This document shows positions 16,326 through 24,774 of a stretch of DNA of 64,000 bases, one piece after another. Position 1 is the stretch's first letter, and the number at the start of each line of letters is the position of its first letter. A program made the translations under genes and the position numbers. The stretch covers positions 62,001 to 126,000 of the forward strand of contig CAKQGQ010000001.1 of assembly GCA_934233735.1 (NCBI GenBank), read 5' to 3'. Under the pieces are notes generated by a model that saw nothing but the letters and a program-made list of their open reading frames with translations, was not told where the DNA came from and ran no database searches. The stretch is from an uncultured Clostridia bacterium. GTDB lineage: Bacteria > Bacillota > Clostridia > Peptostreptococcales > Anaerovoracaceae.

Positions 16326-17728
16326 TCAGAGCGGATAAAAAAGAAAAGCCGATTTTCTCAGGAAGACATGACGGCAAAAAAAGTCTGAAACAGAAGATTA
16401 AAGAAATGCAGACATGGAAAAAGGTTACAATTCTGGTGGTCCTGGTGCTTTTGCTCGCAGCGCTGATTGTAGGCATTGTCGCGTACAGCTACATGAACAG
16501 TCTGGTGGACAAGATGCATGAGCCGACGCCGGAAGATTACGATTTGTCGCTGGTTGATGTGGACGGCTATATCAATATTTTGCTTTTGGGTGTGGACAGC
16601 AGAGACATGGACAACATAAAGGGGACCCGAAGCGATATGATTATGATTGCCAGCATCAATAAAGACACCAACGATGTTAAGCTGACATCGGTATACAGAG
16701 ATACTTATTTGAAACTGGGCGATACTTCGACCTATGATAAAATTACACATGCCTGTGTTTACGGCGGTCCTGAAATGACGATGAAATCGCTGAATCAGGC
16801 GATGGATCTGAATCTCAGCAACTATGCGGTTGTAAACTTTAAGACGGTTGCAGATGTGGTAGACGCTGTAGGAGGCATTACGGTCGATGTGCAGGATTAT
16901 GAAATCTACCAGCTTAATAAATACACAAAGCAGACAGCACACAACATCGGAAAGAAAAAATACAATTTGGTTACTGCAGCGGGAACACAGACGCTGGAAG
17001 GCGTACAGGCAGTTTCTTACGGCAGAATCAGAAAAGGCGTGGGAGACGATTTTAAGCGTACCGAGAGAATGCGCATCGTTGTAAGCAAAGTATTTGAAAA
17101 AGTAAAGACGATGCCTTTCAGTAAGGTGAAAAAGCTGATTGATATGGCTGTTCCGCAGGTGCAGACCAATCTGAAGATGAACGATATTTTAGCACTCGGA
17201 ATCAGGCTGCCGAGCTACTCGATTTCGTCGGGCGCGGGCTGGCCTTATCAGTGGACAACGGGAATGATTAACAAAGTTTCCTATGTTTTCCCGAACGGCA
17301 TGGCGAATAATACGACGGAATTCCATAAAGAAGTCTTCGGGCAGGAGGACTATGTTCCTTCCGCTACGGTTACGGCAATCAGCAATGAGATTGCAGCCAG
17401 AATCGCAAATGCACGGGCAAACAATGAAATAAAGGGAGAAAAGAAGGGCGAAAGCAAGAAGGATAAAACGACGGATACGAAGGAGCCGCAGACTCCGACA
17501 ACGCCGGAAATTCCGGATGGCAGTGATGATCCTGATGACCCGAACTACAATCCGGGAAGCGAGCCGACACAGCCGACAACGCCGACGGAACCGACGACGC
17601 CAACCGAGCCGACAACTCCAACGGAACCGACGACTCCAACCGAGCCAACAACTCCAACGGAACCGACGACACCGGATAATGGGACAAGTACATCCAATAC
17701 GGGAGATACCGGGCAACAAGGCACCTGA
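16322..17728 (+). CDS. LytR-CpsA-Psr (LCP) family phosphotransferase
   Basis: Membrane-anchored LCP enzyme, which attaches lipid-linked glycopolymers to peptidoglycan on the outer surface. It has a cytoplasmic basic tail (~1-38), one transmembrane helix (~39-60) and the LCP domain (~78-260) with LLLGVDSRD, GTRSDMIMIAS, SVYRDTYL and GRIRKGVGDDFKRTERM, which include the Arg/Asp residues that bind the pyrophosphate. The C-terminus from ~370 is a low-complexity Pro/Thr/Glu region with TEPTTP repeats, probably wall-spanning. ATGA coupling to tagH makes it the terminal enzyme of this cluster. Confidence 0.9.
   Translation: MIRADKKEKPIFSGRHDGKKSLKQKIKEMQTWKKVTILVVLVLLLAALIVGIVAYSYMNSLVDKMHEPTPEDYDLSLVDVDGYINILLLGVDSRDMDNIKGTRSDMIMIASINKDTNDVKLTSVYRDTYLKLGDTSTYDKITHACVYGGPEMTMKSLNQAMDLNLSNYAVVNFKTVADVVDAVGGITVDVQDYEIYQLNKYTKQTAHNIGKKKYNLVTAAGTQTLEGVQAVSYGRIRKGVGDDFKRTERMRIVVSKVFEKVKTMPFSKVKKLIDMAVPQVQTNLKMNDILALGIRLPSYSISSGAGWPYQWTTGMINKVSYVFPNGMANNTTEFHKEVFGQEDYVPSATVTAISNEIAARIANARANNEIKGEKKGESKKDKTTDTKEPQTPTTPEIPDGSDDPDDPNYNPGSEPTQPTTPTEPTTPTEPTTPTEPTTPTEPTTPTEPTTPDNGTSTSNTGDTGQQGT
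17564..17672 (+). repeat. In-gene tandem repeat coding for TEPTTP units
   Basis: About six copies of an 18-base unit coding for Thr-Glu-Pro-Thr-Thr-Pro in the LCP C-terminus. Neighbouring units alternate synonymous codons, giving a 36-base higher-order period. Copy number could vary between strains. Confidence 0.85.
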
Positions 17729-17735
17729 AACGGGG

Positions 17736-17768
17736 CCGGAACCGGCAGAACAATTCCGGATGATTTTT
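17736..17768 (+). terminator. Weak hairpin between the LCP gene and thrS
   Basis: CCGGAA (17736-17741) can pair with TTCCGG (17754-17759), followed by five T at 17764-17768. An alternative GCCGG/CCGGC pairing overlaps it. Short stem; it could be a leaky terminator before thrS. Confidence 0.35.
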
Positions 17769-17833
17769 GAGGCGTACCTCTTTTGTGCGCAGTAAAATAA
17801 ATTTTGAAAATAAAAGAAGCAGAGGTAGGAAAA

Positions 17834-19579
17834 ATGGTAAAGGAAAAATTAAACTGGGAAGATGAACAGATAAGACATACTTACAGACATACAGCATCAC
17901 ATATTATGGCGCAGGCAATTCAGCACCTGTGGCCGGACACAAAGTTTGCAATCGGTCCGGCAATCGAAAACGGATTCTACTATGATATGGAATCCGAGCA
18001 CAAATTCGGCGAAGAAGATTTCTTGAAAATTCAGAAGGAAATGAAAAAAATCGTGCAGCAGAATCTGAAGCTTGAAAGAAGCGAAGTTTCAAGAGAGGAA
18101 GCACTGAAGTTCTTCAAGGAAAGAAACCAGGACTATAAGGTTGAACTGATTCAGGACCTTCCGGAAGACGCAGTAATCACAATGTACACGCAGGGTGATT
18201 TCACAGATCTTTGTGCGGGACCGCACATGCAGTCAACCGGACAGATCAAGGCATTCAAGCTGATGAGCGTTGCGGGTGCTTACTGGAGAGGTGATTCCGA
18301 CAGACCGATGCTGCAGAGAATTTATGCAACCGCTTTCCCGTCACAGGAAGAACTGGATGCATATATCAACATGATTGAAGAGGCAAAGAAGAGAGACCAC
18401 CGTAAACTCGGCCGTGAACTCGGATTGTTCGCATTCCGTGATGAGGCTCCGGGATTCCCGTTCTATCTGCCGAAGGGCATGATCCTCAGAAACGCTCTCA
18501 TCGACTACTGGAGAGAGGTTCACAAAAAGTGGGATTATGTTGAAATCTCAACACCGCAGATTATGAAAAGAACCCTTTGGGAAACTTCCGGACACTGGGA
18601 TCACTACAAAGAAAACATGTACACGACGGTTATCGACGGCGAAGACTTTGCAATTAAGCCGATGAACTGCCCGGGAAGCATTCTTGTTTATGATCTGGAA
18701 CCACATTCCTATCGTGACCTGCCGCTCAGATTCGGCGAACTCGGCATCGTTCACCGCCACGAACTTTCGGGTGCGCTGCACGGTATGTTCCGTGTAAGAT
18801 GCTTCACACAGGACGACGCACATATTCTGCTTGCAAAAGACCAGATTCAGAGCGAAGTAACCCGTATTGCACAGCTTTTGGACGAAGTCTATTCGGTATT
18901 CGGGCTTTCCTATAAAATTGTACTTTCGACTATGCCGGAAGACCACATCGGAACGCGCGAAGATTGGGAAAAGGCAGAGAATGCTCTTGCGGATGCAATT
19001 ACTTCCATCGGCAAGGAATATGAACTGAATCCGGGAGACGGTGCTTTCTACGGTCCAAAGCTTGACTTCCATGTAAAGGATTCTCTTGGAAGAACATGGC
19101 AGTGCGGCACGATTCAGCTCGACTATCAGCTTCCGGGAAGATTCAACCTTGAATATACAGGTTCTGACGGACAGAAACACACTCCGGTTATGATTCACCG
19201 CGTTGTATTCGGCTCCATCGAAAGATTCATCGGCGTTATCACAGAGCATTTTGCAGGAAAATTCCCACTGTGGCTGGCCCCGGTACAGGTGAAACTTCTG
19301 ACGGTAACGGAAAAATTCGTTCCTTATGCAAAGGAAGTTGCAGACAGACTTGAAGCTTGCGGCATCAGAGTTGAACTCGACGACAGAAACGAAAAAATCG
19401 GTTATAAGCTTAGAGAAGCGAGAAATCAGAGAGTGAATTACATCTGTGTAATCGGCGAAAGAGAAGCGGAAGCCGGAACATTAACCGTTCGTTCCAGCAA
19501 GGCCGGCGAACTCGGCGAGATGTCCGCACAAGAATTTACCGAAAAACTGCTTGAAGAAATCAAAACAAAGGCAATGTAA
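17834..19579 (+). CDS. thrS: Threonine--tRNA ligase lacking the TGS domain
   Basis: Class II synthetase charging tRNA-Thr. The protein begins almost directly with the N2 editing domain (RHTASHIMAQAIQHLWP; CAGPHM; GAYWRGDS). It continues with the catalytic core (IKPMNCPGSILVY, HRHELSGALHGMFRVRCF, MIHRVVFGSIERFIG) and the anticodon-binding domain (LAPVQVKLL). The usual ~60-residue TGS domain is missing: about 581 residues against ~640. A TTG at 17804 would add only ten residues. The ATG at 17834 follows GAGGTAGG. No T-box is visible upstream. Confidence 0.95.
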   Translation: MVKEKLNWEDEQIRHTYRHTASHIMAQAIQHLWPDTKFAIGPAIENGFYYDMESEHKFGEEDFLKIQKEMKKIVQQNLKLERSEVSREEALKFFKERNQDYKVELIQDLPEDAVITMYTQGDFTDLCAGPHMQSTGQIKAFKLMSVAGAYWRGDSDRPMLQRIYATAFPSQEELDAYINMIEEAKKRDHRKLGRELGLFAFRDEAPGFPFYLPKGMILRNALIDYWREVHKKWDYVEISTPQIMKRTLWETSGHWDHYKENMYTTVIDGEDFAIKPMNCPGSILVYDLEPHSYRDLPLRFGELGIVHRHELSGALHGMFRVRCFTQDDAHILLAKDQIQSEVTRIAQLLDEVYSVFGLSYKIVLSTMPEDHIGTREDWEKAENALADAITSIGKEYELNPGDGAFYGPKLDFHVKDSLGRTWQCGTIQLDYQLPGRFNLEYTGSDGQKHTPVMIHRVVFGSIERFIGVITEHFAGKFPLWLAPVQVKLLTVTEKFVPYAKEVADRLEACGIRVELDDRNEKIGYKLREARNQRVNYICVIGEREAEAGTLTVRSSKAGELGEMSAQEFTEKLLEEIKTKAM

Positions 19580-19601
19580 GAAAAGAAACGTTGTTGAATT
19601 G

Positions 19602-19631
19602 AAATGGAGAAGTGTCAACTTCTCCATTTTT
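19602..19631 (+). terminator. Terminator after thrS
   Basis: Perfect 12-bp stem: AAATGGAGAAGT (19602-19613) with ACTTCTCCATTT (19618-19629), loop GTCA, ending in five T. Confidence 0.9.
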
Positions 19632-19649
19632 GAAAGAAGAGGATAGACT

Positions 19650-21422
19650 GTGGATTTAGGTTTTTTTGCAATCAACCGTGAAAGGGAAGCGACGCTTCTG
19701 AACGAAGAGGTTCTCAAATATACGAGGAACGACACCCCAAAAGTCCGCTGGTACGGCAAGGGAAATGTAGAAAACGGGGACATGGTACTGTATTTTGGCA
19801 GACATGCATCGGAGTGTATCGGTGAAAACAAGCTCGAGCAGCGCCTGATGTGTGACGGTGCATGGAGCATTATACTTTTTCGATACGAGAATAAGGATTG
19901 TCTTCCGCTTGTAAAACAATTTAAACTCTCCGAAAACGAGTGCAAGGCCGAGATGCTTGTGGATGTGGTGTTTTCGGAAGAGCATGTATGTATTGAAATT
20001 ACGGAGAGAGAAACGGTACGCATTTCGATTCACCGGCAGCATTACGAGCGAAAGCTTGATGAAATCGGAGGAGGTCTGCTTCTCTTAATTCGCAGGGGCA
20101 GCATCCGATTCTTCAGCAAGCCGCATAACACAAGTGCGGAGCTCAGAGAAATTCTTCAAGGAAAACCGTTTGCCGGATACATCGAGGGGGAAATGTCCGC
20201 AAAAGCGGAAGAATTCTTTGCTGAAGGCATTTTAAATGCGGCGGAGAAGCTTACCGGCGCCGAAGATTCCGTTGCGTTCTGCAACATCAACGGCAGAGCG
20301 GCTGCGGTTTCAATGCTTTCCGCCGATGCAGCGAGGCTGGGCGGATATTCCGCAATCTATGCAATCGGAGACGAGAAAGAATATCTTGATTTTATTCGAG
20401 AAAAAACGCAAGTATATGATTACCTCTTTCATAATGATGAAATTAAAATCGGAAAGAACGAGTTGAGCTGTGAAGCAAGACTTCGCGGTGACGGTGAAAA
20501 CATTGCGGAAATAAACCGAAATTTGGAAAAAGTCTGCCGCAAGAATGTAACAATCGTGCTCACAGGTGAAAGCGGAACCGGAAAAACATTTCTGGCAAAA
20601 GAAATACATAAAAACAGCCGTAGGTCGGAAGGTCCGTTTATAAATGTTAACTGCGCCGCGATTGCCTATAACCTTATTGAAAGCGAACTCTTCGGCTACG
20701 AGGACGGTGCGTTTACGGGTGCAAAAAAAGGAGGAAAAGTCGGATATTTTGAGCTTGCGAAGGGCGGAACTCTTTTTCTTGACGAAATTTCAGAACTTCC
20801 TTTGCTGCTGCAGGGGAAGCTTTTGGAGGTTTTGCAGGAGGGCACATTTTATCGGGTAGGCGGTGTAAAAAAGATAGTAACCGATGTCAGACTGATTGTT
20901 GCCACAAATCGAAACCTTGAGCGCATGGTTAAGGAGGGTCAATTCAGGGAAGACCTTTACTACAGAATAAGCGTATTTCCTATAAAACTTCCGCCTCTCC
21001 GTGAAAGAATTGAGGACCTATACAGCATAATCGAGGATACGCTTCCGTCAATCTGCGAGCGGCTGGAAATCGAACCGCTGATGCTGACGGACGAAGCACT
21101 TCAAAAGATGAAACAATACCAATGGCCCGGCAATATACGCGAGCTTGAAAATGTTTTGGAGAAAGCGGCGGTTATATCCGAGGGAAACTTTATTCGTGCA
21201 GAAGACGTTATTCTTGATAATAATGTGGCGGGAAATCAGATTTCAAAAAACTTGAAAGAGAAAATGAGAAGCTACGAGAAAGAACTGATACAGGCGGCAT
21301 TCGTGCAATTTGCCGGAAACCGAAAAGCGGTTGCGGAGCACCTTGGAATCAGCAAAACAAATTTGTTTGAAAAAGTACATCAATACGGAATAGATGAGAA
21401 CCCGGAGGAGAAGAAAATATGA
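19650..21422 (+). CDS. Sigma-54-dependent enhancer-binding transcriptional activator
   Basis: 590 residues in three parts. Residues 1-~290 are a sensory region I cannot assign (no clear PAS, GAF, receiver or PRD motif). The AAA+ domain follows, with Walker A GESGTGKT at 306-313, the sigma-54 contact loop GAFTGA at 353-358 and Walker B GTLFLDEISEL. A Fis-type helix-turn-helix lies at ~556-582 (GNRKAVAEHLGISKTNLFEKV). It starts with GTG after AGAAGAGG. Its stop overlaps the next ATG (ATGA). The nearby -24/-12 promoter at 22340 is its obvious target. Confidence 0.93.
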   Translation: MDLGFFAINREREATLLNEEVLKYTRNDTPKVRWYGKGNVENGDMVLYFGRHASECIGENKLEQRLMCDGAWSIILFRYENKDCLPLVKQFKLSENECKAEMLVDVVFSEEHVCIEITERETVRISIHRQHYERKLDEIGGGLLLLIRRGSIRFFSKPHNTSAELREILQGKPFAGYIEGEMSAKAEEFFAEGILNAAEKLTGAEDSVAFCNINGRAAAVSMLSADAARLGGYSAIYAIGDEKEYLDFIREKTQVYDYLFHNDEIKIGKNELSCEARLRGDGENIAEINRNLEKVCRKNVTIVLTGESGTGKTFLAKEIHKNSRRSEGPFINVNCAAIAYNLIESELFGYEDGAFTGAKKGGKVGYFELAKGGTLFLDEISELPLLLQGKLLEVLQEGTFYRVGGVKKIVTDVRLIVATNRNLERMVKEGQFREDLYYRISVFPIKLPPLRERIEDLYSIIEDTLPSICERLEIEPLMLTDEALQKMKQYQWPGNIRELENVLEKAAVISEGNFIRAEDVILDNNVAGNQISKNLKEKMRSYEKELIQAAFVQFAGNRKAVAEHLGISKTNLFEKVHQYGIDENPEEKKI

Positions 21423-22219
21423 GATTACCGGACAAGATTCGCGAGCGAATCGGCGATTTGCAAGGGGAAATAGGGATATATTATTATGACTTCAACCGGG
21501 ATACAAGTTTTTTTGTGGGGAACTGCGATGTTTTTCCTTCACTCGGGATTGCAAAGATTGTTCTGATGATTGAAGTCTTTCGTCAAGTTGAGGAAGGGCT
21601 TATTCACCTTGATGATACTTATGTTTTGGATAAGAAGCCGCCGTTTGCGATTCCCGAAAACGAATATGAGGCTACGGTGGGCGTGCTCGATTTCCTGCAC
21701 AAAGGCATGGAGGTGACCATAAGCGATTTAGTGTATCTGATGATGATTATAAGCGACAACTCGGCTTTTAATATCTTGCTCTCAATCGTGGGCATGGACA
21801 ATGTGAATGATACAATGAAGAAGCTCGGTCTTACGAAGACAAAGATAAGATGCATGTTGTTCGAATGGGATGATATCGATCCCCAAAAGGACAATTATCA
21901 TTCGGTAAGAGAAATCGGAAGTCTCTTGCGCAGAATTTACAAGAAGCAATTGATTTCTACAGCGGCAAGCGAGCAAATGCTTAAAATTCTGTCATATCAC
22001 CAGAGAAGGGACATTCTTTCTTCGTTTTCAGACAATGGAATATCCGTTGCGCAACAGACGGGATTTGACATTACATCCCTTCATGCAGCTGCGATTATAA
22101 TGACGGATAATCCGTTTGTACTATGCATGAGTACAAACAAAATTTCCGCAAAACGCGCAGAAGGCATTATGAAAGACATTGCGTGCATGTGTGGAGAGGC
22201 AAGCCAAAACGCAGAGTAA
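21419..22219 (+). CDS. Class A beta-lactamase-fold protein, catalytic serine missing
   Basis: Related to the class A beta-lactamase/serine hydrolase fold over 266 residues, with no signal peptide. The family S-x-x-K motif aligns with G43-I-A-K46, so the nucleophile is Gly; the conserved Lys is kept. The SDN loop is intact (S112-D113-N114), and the KTG motif reads Q213-T214-G215. It is probably a non-hydrolytic, cytoplasmic binding protein. Translational coupling to the sigma-54 activator suggests it presents or senses a peptide-like ligand (inference). A Ser two residues earlier (S41) is a less likely nucleophile. Confidence 0.7.
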   Translation: MRLPDKIRERIGDLQGEIGIYYYDFNRDTSFFVGNCDVFPSLGIAKIVLMIEVFRQVEEGLIHLDDTYVLDKKPPFAIPENEYEATVGVLDFLHKGMEVTISDLVYLMMIISDNSAFNILLSIVGMDNVNDTMKKLGLTKTKIRCMLFEWDDIDPQKDNYHSVREIGSLLRRIYKKQLISTAASEQMLKILSYHQRRDILSSFSDNGISVAQQTGFDITSLHAAAIIMTDNPFVLCMSTNKISAKRAEGIMKDIACMCGEASQNAE

Positions 22220-22241
22220 TTCGTTCTGAAAAAAGAACGAA
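22220..22241. promoter_or_regulatory. Inverted repeat, candidate activator-binding site
   Basis: TTCGTTCT (22220-22227) and AGAACGAA (22234-22241) form a perfect 8-bp inverted repeat with a 6-bp spacer. It sits about 110 bp upstream of the sigma-54 promoter, a usual distance for an enhancer site bound by a Fis-type domain. It could instead act as an RNA hairpin after the stop codon. Confidence 0.45.
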
Positions 22242-22261
22242 ATTCTAAAAAAGGAACAAAG

Positions 22262-22294
22262 AAAGCGGGAGGAAACATAACTTCTGCTTTTTTT
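22262..22294 (+). terminator. Terminator separating the activator pair from the dipeptidase operon
   Basis: AAAGCGGGAG (22262-22271) pairs with CTTCTGCTTT (22281-22290) over 10 bp with two G-T pairs, loop of nine bases, followed by a run of seven T. Confidence 0.65.
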
Positions 22295-22339
22295 AACGCT
22301 TTTATGGCTGATTTTTATCTTTTTTGTCATAAGAAAATG

Positions 22340-22354
22340 TGGCACGAAATTTGC
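22340..22354 (+). promoter_or_regulatory. Sigma-54 (-24/-12) promoter
   Basis: TGGCAC (22340-22345), five bases, TTGC (22351-22354): an exact match to the core consensus TGGCAC-N5-TTGC. It lies 45 bp before the dipeptidase ATG and directly downstream of a gene for a GAFTGA-containing activator. Confidence 0.9.
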
Positions 22355-22398
22355 GTTAAAATTTTGCGAAGAAATAAAAAAAGAAAGGAGGCAGCCGA

Positions 22399-23355
22399 AT
22401 GCAGTTCATTGACATGCATTGTGATACATTGCTTGAATGTTATCTTCAAGATAAACCGCTGCGTGAAAACGATCTTCAAATTGATTTACAGAGAATTAAG
22501 AAAACCGGAGGCATGATGCAGTTCTTTGCAGCATTTCTGATTTCAGGAGAGGCGGCTCAGGAGGAAAATGTCACACTGACACCTTACGAATTGTTTTTTA
22601 AGATAGAAGAACTCTACGAAAGGCAGCTTGCTCTGAATAAAGATATCATTGCACCGGTAAGAAAATTCTCGGATATAACGGAAAATGAGCGCGCAGGAAA
22701 AATATCATCACTGCTTACGATTGAAGATTCTGCACTTTTGGAAGGCAAAGCAGAAAGACTTCAACCGCTGTATGATAAGGGTGTCAGACTTATGACATTA
22801 CTTTGGGATAATGAAAACTGCATCGGATTTCCTCGAAGCGATGACGAAACCAACCATCGCAAGGGGCTCAAGAAATTCGGCATTGAAGTTGTCGAGAGAA
22901 TGAATGAACTTGGAATGGTAGTGGATGTTTCGCATATGTCCGAAGGCGGATTTTACGATGTTGCACGGCACAGTAAAAAACCTTTTGTTGCTTCACATTC
23001 GTGTGCAAGGGCATTGTGTGATCACTCGAGGAATTTGACGGATGAACAGCTGAGATGTATTGCTGAGGCAGGGGGAGTTGTCGGAGTCAATTTTTATGCA
23101 CCGTTTTTGAAAAAGAATGCCGGTGTTTCCAAGAATGACGATATCATAGCACACATAAAACATATGGTCAACATCATGGGTGATGAATGTGTGGCGTTTG
23201 GATCCGATTTTGACGGGATTGACTGCAGCTTGGAGATGAGAGATTATGAAGGTTTTAAAGGACTAATCGCAAAACTTGAACAGGAATTTTCGTCGGAAAC
23301 GATGGAGAAAATCTGTTACAGGAATGTTATTCGTGTCTTAAAAGAATGTATATAG
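22399..23355 (+). CDS. Membrane-dipeptidase family (M19) dipeptidase
   Basis: Zinc-dependent dipeptidase of the renal dipeptidase (M19) family, which cleaves dipeptides and tolerates D-residues at the C-terminal position. Metal-ligand motifs are all visible: DMHCDT near the N-terminus, the bridging Glu in LLTIEDSALLEG, VVDVSHMSE, VASHSCARAL and FGSDFDGID. At 318 residues it is normal for bacterial members, and without a signal peptide it is cytoplasmic. First gene after the sigma-54 promoter; an AAAGGAGG site precedes the ATG. Confidence 0.93.
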   Translation: MQFIDMHCDTLLECYLQDKPLRENDLQIDLQRIKKTGGMMQFFAAFLISGEAAQEENVTLTPYELFFKIEELYERQLALNKDIIAPVRKFSDITENERAGKISSLLTIEDSALLEGKAERLQPLYDKGVRLMTLLWDNENCIGFPRSDDETNHRKGLKKFGIEVVERMNELGMVVDVSHMSEGGFYDVARHSKKPFVASHSCARALCDHSRNLTDEQLRCIAEAGGVVGVNFYAPFLKKNAGVSKNDDIIAHIKHMVNIMGDECVAFGSDFDGIDCSLEMRDYEGFKGLIAKLEQEFSSETMEKICYRNVIRVLKECI

Positions 23356-23370
23356 GAACAGGAGGACAAA

Positions 23371-24759
23371 ATGGATAAGAAGAATCACGAAGGCAGCTTT
23401 AAAAAAGCTATCGGTCCGTTCAGCGGCATAAGTATCGTTGCCGGCATGGTAATCGGATCCGGTGTTTATTACTTAGGCAGTTATGTATTGGAAAGAACCG
23501 GCATGAGCCTCGGATGGTCTTTGGTGGCTTGGATTGTCGGCGGACTTATTACAATTATTTCAGGTCTTTGCTTTGCCGAACTGGGTGCAAGCATGCCGGT
23601 GGCAGGCGGACAAACGATTTATCTGAGCAGAGCTTACAGCCCAATGTGGGGATTTTTGAACGGATTTTCATGCTTCCTGCTTGTTGGCTCAGGTGGTGTT
23701 GCGGCCCTTGCAATGGCGGCTGTAACTGCTTACAGAACAGTGTTTGAAATCAGTGATGTTATGGTTAAAGTAATAGCAATATTAATCATACTGGTTTTGA
23801 TGACTATAAACCTCTTGGGTGTAAAGGAAATGACGCTTTATCAAAACTTTTCCATGGTAATCCGTTTAGTTCCGATCATCCTGATTATCATCGTCGGTCT
23901 TGCAACCGGTGAACAAAATCCGGACCTTTCCCTTTCCTTGGCAGGAACAAGTGCAGAGGGCGGAAACGTAATCAGCGTAATTTCCATGGTTGGATTTGCA
24001 ACCTTTGCATCGATGTGGGCATACGACGGATGGTATAACTTGAATACCGTAGCGGAAGAAATGCGCAACCCGAAGAAGGACCTTCCTTTTGCGATTATCG
24101 TTTCCCTTGTGGGCGTAACGATAATCTACACTTTATTCTACCTTGCCGTATATAAAGTGCTTCCTATGCAGGATATCGTAAACATGATCAGCGACGGAAA
24201 TCTGTATCTCGGAAATGAAGTTGTTGCAAGAACACTCGGAGGAACGGGAACTTGGCTCGTTTTGATTTGTATGACAATCGGTATTGTAGGCTCCGCGAAT
24301 GTAAACACCCTTTGCGACCCTCGTACCTATTATGCAATGGCTCACGAAGGTTACTTCCCTAAGATTTTCGGACACTTAGACGAAAAACACGGCGTACCTT
24401 GCTATGGCATCATGATTTCTTCCGGAATGGCAATCCTTCTTGTTATCTTTAACAGCCTTCAGGACTTAACAGACATGTTGATCTTTGCAACATCGATTCT
24501 GAATGCGATGACCGTATTTGCGGTTTTGATTATGAGAAAGAAATATCCGGATTTAGAAAGACCGTATAAGGTATGGGGCGGAAAGGTTACCATCGTTATC
24601 ACATGCATCGCTTATTTGATTCTGATGGTTAACGAACTCCTTGATGCACCGAAGTCCGGTCTCATCGGCATCGGCGTTATGGTAGTCAGCGCATGCGTAT
24701 ACTTCTATTTCAAGAAGAAAAACGGCGGAAAAGAATATCAGGGCGAAGGTATTGAATAA
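23371..24759 (+). CDS. APC-superfamily amino acid permease
   Basis: 462-residue permease with about twelve transmembrane helices. The first helix has the APC substrate-binding glycine motif GMVIGSGVYY; the LAT-like SANVNTLCDPRTYYAMAHEGYFPK loop is also recognisable in part. It lies 15 bp after the dipeptidase and 15 bp before the next gene, in the same operon. It probably imports or exchanges an amino acid, or imports a small peptide hydrolysed by the operon's enzymes. The substrate cannot be read from sequence. Confidence 0.9.
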   Translation: MDKKNHEGSFKKAIGPFSGISIVAGMVIGSGVYYLGSYVLERTGMSLGWSLVAWIVGGLITIISGLCFAELGASMPVAGGQTIYLSRAYSPMWGFLNGFSCFLLVGSGGVAALAMAAVTAYRTVFEISDVMVKVIAILIILVLMTINLLGVKEMTLYQNFSMVIRLVPIILIIIVGLATGEQNPDLSLSLAGTSAEGGNVISVISMVGFATFASMWAYDGWYNLNTVAEEMRNPKKDLPFAIIVSLVGVTIIYTLFYLAVYKVLPMQDIVNMISDGNLYLGNEVVARTLGGTGTWLVLICMTIGIVGSANVNTLCDPRTYYAMAHEGYFPKIFGHLDEKHGVPCYGIMISSGMAILLVIFNSLQDLTDMLIFATSILNAMTVFAVLIMRKKYPDLERPYKVWGGKVTIVITCIAYLILMVNELLDAPKSGLIGIGVMVVSACVYFYFKKKNGGKEYQGEGIE

Positions 24760-24774
24760 GGAAACGGAAAGACA

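Noticed and set aside
17564..17672. Regular repeat resembling a CRISPR array
   Set aside because: It is in frame in the LCP gene, codes for TEPTTP units and has no unique spacers.
17729..17833. T-box for thrS
   Set aside because: The gap is only about 100 bp and lacks T-box sequence.
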